Source: Branchiostoma lanceolatum
Lineage: Eukaryota > Chordata > Leptocardii > Amphioxiformes > Branchiostomatidae
Length of the DNA: 64,000 bases
Assembly: GCF_035083965.1 (NCBI RefSeq)
Contig: NC_089738.1
Span: forward strand, 16,757,734 to 16,821,733
Direction of reading: 5' to 3'
Numbering within the stretch: position 1 is the first letter of the stretch; every line of letters starts with the position of its first letter. Position numbers and translations under genes: made by a program. The notes below the pieces were generated by a model. The model did no database searches. It worked only from the letters and a program-made list of their open reading frames with translations, and was not told the origin of the DNA. This document shows, piece after piece, positions 60,082 to 64,000 of this stretch.

Positions 60082-60702
60082 GTACATGCAGACCAAGTAC
60101 AGGGCACTTTCTACCATTTTCTGCCCCAGAAAAGAAGCCTAGTCGGCCTGATCGCCCCTCTCCCGTTCCGGGTATTGCGTACAAAGAGGCGGGCTTGACG
60201 CCAATCTAAACAGTGCGTCGTGAAGCGTTCCCACTCCGCTCAGGTTCCCAGGACCGCACCTGTAAGAGTATATCCACTGTAGTCGCTGAGAACGATGTTT
60301 TTCTGAACTGTGGGCTTAATACTTTAGAAAAAGGTCAACCGGTTTGTTGAAATAGCTCATAGGGTCGGAGCGGAATAGAGAGAAAGAGAGAAAGTGTGAG
60401 AGAGGTACAGCTAAAGAGAGAAACACGGAGAGAGAGAAAGAGAGACAGACAGACATGCAGGCAGACAGACACCTGTAAGGTTATATCCCCTGTACTCGTT
60501 GAGAACGATGTTTTTTCTGAACTGTAGGCTTAATACCTTAGAGAAAGGTCACTTGGTTTGTTGAACTAGTCCACAAGATGGGAGGGATTGTATGGGGCGG
60601 GGCGAAATAGATCACATGTATCACATGGGGATGGGGAGAAGGGTTTAGGATTATGAAAATGAAAGCAACATGAAAGATAGAGAGAGAGAGAGAGGCAGAG
60701 AG

Positions 60703-60754
<52 letters not shown>

Positions 60755-63352
60755 CGAGATAGACACCTGTAATGATATATCCCCTGTGCTTGTATGTTTT
60801 TCTGAAATGTGGGTTTAATACCTTGAGAAAAGGTCACCTGGTTTGTTGAAATAGTTCACAGAGTGGGAGGGATTGTATGGGGTGAGGTGAGGGTTGCGGG
60901 TTGTGAAAATGAAAGCAAAACCCATGATGGAACAACACACAAGATACATGCACAGACATACACGGGCACACACATATACATACAAACACGAATGTATACA
61001 TGTACACACACACACACACGCACACGCACACACAGAGACACACACACACACACACACATACATGCACACAAACATACATTCACTCAAAGTGATTTTTTTA
61101 AAAATCATAAAGCACGTGATATATTCATAACGTGGGATTGTCTGGGAAATTCATCTGTTAAGCTCCCCGAGCTCCTTTCCACCTGTAATTAAATGATCTA
61201 TTACCCTATCAACTGAGCCTTCGGTATCTATGGAAGGTGTCGCGTTTCAACCGTTTGTATGAAATATTCATTACTAGCTTCCATTGTTATTTTGTTACTA
61301 GATTTGACAATTAATCAAAGACGTCAAAATGTCATAATTTGTACTACTTTCAATATTGCGGTTGGCAATTTTAGCGGTTGGGGAGAAAATGAGTAGTTCA
61401 CTGCATTTGATTATAACAGTGGGAACAAACATCACTGTCTCAAATGTAATTAATCAAATATTTGCAATGATGAAATTTGAGACTAGTGACCGTTAAAATA
61501 GCTAAAATTAAGTTACCGTTAACAAATCAAGAACTGCAGTATGATACACTCGTACACCTTCTTGAATGGTATACCTTTTTTCATCCTCTAAGTACCCTGA
61601 TACGATTGAAAGATAATTACTCCAATTGGTTCCCCCGGCGCGGTGCTAAATAGACCGTTACATTTCACAGTTCTGCAATTCTTCACGCCACTTCTCCTCT
61701 GTCAGGGTTTCTTTTGTTATCGCGAAGTTGAGAGCTACGACAATAATCATAACGTAATTTTAGCGACAGTAAAATTAAGACAAATTTACAGCAGTTGTGA
61801 AGGTACCGCTTTAGTTATTTTCACCTACTGGGTGTTAAAAGTCTGTGGAAATACCGCGCGCCAAAGAACCGTAGAATAGATAAGGGAGAGATACAATACT
61901 GCTTTCATTAATCGAGGACAGAAATCGTAATTTTAGCGACAAGAAAATCAAGACAAATTTACAGCGATTATGTAGGCACCACTCTTAGCTATTTTCATCA
62001 GCTTGGTGTTAAAGTCCATGCAAATACTAAACATCAAAGAATAGATAAGCGACGGTGTTTAAATTCTTCTCGTGATGTGCACTGATAGACAATGTTTAAC
62101 ACCTTATTTACCTGCACGGCAGGTAAGATAATGCAGGTGTCAAAACAACTGAATACCAGGTGAGCTTTGCAGAGGTCATAGGGGTCAAGAGCCTTGTGAT
62201 GTCTTTCATCTAAACGGTGCCAAAAAATTCAGCTCACGTAATCGATCACAATCAATCATGGATGCCATCGATAACAATAGATAATTTAGACATTGGTGAC
62301 ACGTATTGACACCTCTGGGCTTATGGGGCTCCCAAATTATACTATTATAAGATAGATATTCCAAAATTCCACTGCTTTTCATTTCGAAACCATTATTATC
62401 ATGGCAAAAATACGTTGAGAGAAATCAAACTATTGGCTGGTACGATTTTAGAATGACACTTGTGTGAATAAAAGCTATGTTTATGCTGTCGAAATATATA
62501 ATATTATCAAAGTTTAATATACGATGAAACCTTAATGTTTGTCCAAAAACGTTGACAGCTTGACACTGTCTTTGCAATTTCTATTTTTCCATTTCATTTT
62601 CTTTATAGTACTGATATGGATATATGAAACGTAACTCCAAAGTCAAACGAAATGTGTAGATATTCATTTTTTGGTACAGGTGTATTGTTTGTGCCCCTCC
62701 CCCTTTTCTCGGCATATTTCCCCCCTTGCCATTTGCGGGAAGGTTTCGGTCCGTCGCTTCAAACATCTCAATCACCGAAACGCTATGGTAGACTGCGAGG
62801 GATCGCATGGCGCACTGACAAGCACCGGATTGTGACCAATATACCGCCTCGTTCCATCTATTCTCCTCTATGCATTGCTTTGAAAAACCCCAAAAGCGCT
62901 TTGTTCTGAGGAGAACTCCTCTTTTGCCAGGCTTAACTCGGGTGCAGGCGTCAAAGTCGCGGCGGTACACAAGAAGGCGGCGTGTTCTAGTTAAGGTACA
63001 CATGTAGTCTGTCTATTCTGCGGCCTGTTTACATGCCCTGGACATGCTAGAGCAGCCCTGAAAGGTGGAGATAAAGTAGACTCCAACATTCCGGGTCCTC
63101 CCCTGGCATGTGTACCGCCGTTGTCGGGCTAAGCCGCCAGTATTCACTTGGAACAAAGCCGGCCTGTTCTAGGGTTGACATGAGTGAACGCTCCGCTGTC
63201 TTGAATTACAGAAGCCACCATCACAAGTTCCCAAGCCAGTAGGGTGACTGCGTCTGGGCCCGGTCTGCAAAAGGTTCCCGTCAACCGCAGCACGAGCTTC
63301 GTCATCGATCAGACGCGAGCCGTCGGCGGGAAGGTAGACGTCACTATAACAG
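57366..63352 (+). CDS. Filamin-repeat protein, 5' end (partial)
   Basis: Exon 1 coding 57366-57372 (ATGCAAG, then donor GTGAGT); exon 2 63212-63352, then donor GTACGT; the gene continues past the window. Joined, it reads MQEATITSSQASRVTASGPG, then LQKVPVNRSTSFVIDQT and AVGGKVDVTIT. The xASGPGL...V(N)xxxxFxIDxxxAGxGxLxVxI pattern is the start of a filamin-type immunoglobulin repeat, an actin-crosslinker and scaffold fold. The phase-1 junction fits exactly. An in-frame TAG at 57,360-57,362 sits two codons before the ATG, so translation cannot start further upstream. No actin-binding CH domains precede it. It may therefore be a short filamin isoform from an internal promoter, or a filamin-repeat-only gene. 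Confidence 0.7.
58104..58271. mobile_element. Fold-back MITE, second family member
   Basis: Begins TAATCTCCAAGCAGATC and ends GATCTGCTTGGAGATTA, as at 2011-2137, but the interior (CTAGCCAGAGAAGG..., mirrored) is unrelated. Intron 1 of the filamin-like gene. Confidence 0.78.
58655..58830. repeat. Diverged half-copy of the 29,598 fold-back
   Basis: TTATGGATGACATCC, CGCGAGAGCACGAAAAA and AATAAGATGCCTAAAT match 29,615-29,715. Only one arm is present. Confidence 0.5.
59208..59390. repeat. Two-copy tandem repeat, about 90 bp
   Basis: TTCTTTGTCCTTCTTACCAAC...CAGATATTTCTTC repeats as CTCTTTGTCCTTCCTACCATC...CAGATATTTCTTC about 96 bases on, each ending GAATTGGCT/GAATTTGCT. Confidence 0.7.
59571..59696. 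repeat. (GT)n microsatellite
   Basis: GT repeat with regular TTGAGTGTG interruptions. Confidence 0.95.
59879..60083. repeat. (CA)n microsatellite
   Basis: About 200 bases of CA with occasional TACACA/GCACA interruptions. Open frames across it are not genes. Confidence 0.95.
60250..61080. repeat. Three long tandem units each ending in a microsatellite
   Basis: Units starting near 60,258, 60,470 and 60,763 share CCTGTAA, ATATCCCCTGT, GATGTTTTTTCTGAACTGT, TTAATACCTTAGA, AAGGTCAC and GGTTTGTTGAA. Units 1 and 2 run into (GA)n tracts (60,378-60,460 and 60,675-60,752); unit 3 runs into a (CA)n tract (60,950-61,080). Unit length is about 210-295 bases. Confidence 0.8.
61130..61740. other. Intronic, nothing recognised
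   Basis: AT-rich part of the filamin-like first intron with no visible element. Confidence 0.35.
61750..62060. repeat. Two-copy tandem duplication, about 170 bp
   Basis: CGTAATTTTAGCGACA, ACAAATTTACAGC, TTAGTTATTTTCA/TTAGCTATTTTCA and AGAATAGATAAG recur in order at 61,754-61,885 and 61,927-62,050. Confidence 0.7.
62070..63205. other. Rest of filamin-like intron 1
   Basis: No recognised element. A 140-codon minus-strand frame (62,581-63,003) lacks motifs and is not supported. Confidence 0.35.
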
Positions 63353-64000
63353 GTACGTGTGTGTGCGCGTCTCTCTTAAACAGGTGTCAAGAACGTCTCC
63401 GAGTTGTTGTTTACCTCCTGTACCTGCATGCTTCAACACTTTGTTCTCACCTGGTGGCCCAGGTGACCCTCTTACCTGCTTGTCACCTTCGTTTCTTTAA
63501 ATGTTTAATTGCTGAACAGGTTTTATTGACGACGTTTATCCGGCGTGACCACCGCAGGGGGCATGTTAGCTACCATTAGTTGTCTTTAGAAGCTGTTCTA
63601 CACATATATCATTGTCCGATTCTTACACACAGCGCCCTATACAAGGCGTCTTATTCCATCTTAGGGCTACTGGTCTTCGGCAAAGTCTTTAGGTAAATAT
63701 GTGTCTTCTGTGCACCTGCCGACAACCTTAAGAACGTTAAAGACGGTTGAAGCCCCTGCTAGGGTCTCTAAGAGGTTGGGTCCGACCCAGTTTTTCTTAA
63801 GCTACCCTCTTCGCTATTTTCCTTGTTAGAGTCTGAGCACTTTATCCTACTTGCCATTGTGGCGTTGAAAATGTATTTTTTGTAGTCAAACCCCGTTTTG
63901 TAGGTAATTCTAACCGGAAAACTACAGTTCCGCTTCCGTAAAAGAGATTACAATTTAGATTACGAAATCGGAAGTTGCTGTTTCTAGCAAGATTTTCTCT
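63353..64000 (+). other. Start of filamin-like intron 2
   Basis: Opens with the donor GTACGTG; nothing further recognised before the window ends. Confidence 0.4.

Noticed and set aside
59695-60209. Val-Cys and His-Thr repeat frames on both strands
   Set aside because: Simple (CA)n/(GT)n repeat with no coding signal.
60258-60920. CRISPR-like spaced repeats
   Set aside because: Unit length is hundreds of bases, copies are diverged and the genome is eukaryotic.

Overview
This is eukaryotic nuclear DNA, most likely from a cephalochordate such as Branchiostoma (amphioxus); that is an inference. The genes are short-exon, intron-rich, metazoan families with GT-AG introns. The gaps are packed with tRNA-derived SINEs, LINE tails, fold-back (MITE-like) elements and long CA/GT/CT/GA microsatellites. 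No prokaryotic feature, CRISPR array or rRNA is visible. I rebuilt every gene by splicing exons by hand and checking reading phase across each junction.

Layout. 1-13,100: no convincing gene. It holds decayed reading frames, fold-back elements, a LINE ORF2 remnant made into a large palindrome, and SINEs. 13,102-16,678 (+): a six-exon cytosolic sulfotransferase (299 aa). 18,069-27,188 (-): a twelve-exon SLC3A1/rBAT-like heavy chain of heteromeric amino-acid transporters (764 aa). Its alpha-amylase-like ectodomain still carries the full glycosidase catalytic triad. 30,185-53,426 (+): four tandem paralogous genes (A, B, C, D; 278, 270, 281 and 284 aa). Each encodes a secreted protein of signal peptide, two CUB domains, a Thr/Pro linker and an acidic Ser-Gly tail. 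All four have seven exons with the same intron phases (1,0,1,2,1,1). 57,366-63,352 and beyond (+): the 5' end of a filamin-repeat gene that runs off the window.

The most novel item is the CUB array. The family I see is a lineage-type tandem expansion whose last exon always encodes Ser-Gly dipeptides flanked by Asp/Glu, the usual context for glycosaminoglycan attachment. These may therefore be small secreted two-CUB proteoglycans. The array is also a record of exon-edge duplication. Two members (B and D) carry a partial second copy of the 3' end of exon 4 with its splice donor, D has three copies of the exon-5 acceptor, and every member has a microsatellite in the same intron.

The genes do not form an operon. 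The sulfotransferase and transporter subunit converge tail to tail, the transporter and CUB array diverge head to head across about 3 kb, and the CUB genes and filamin-like gene share one strand.
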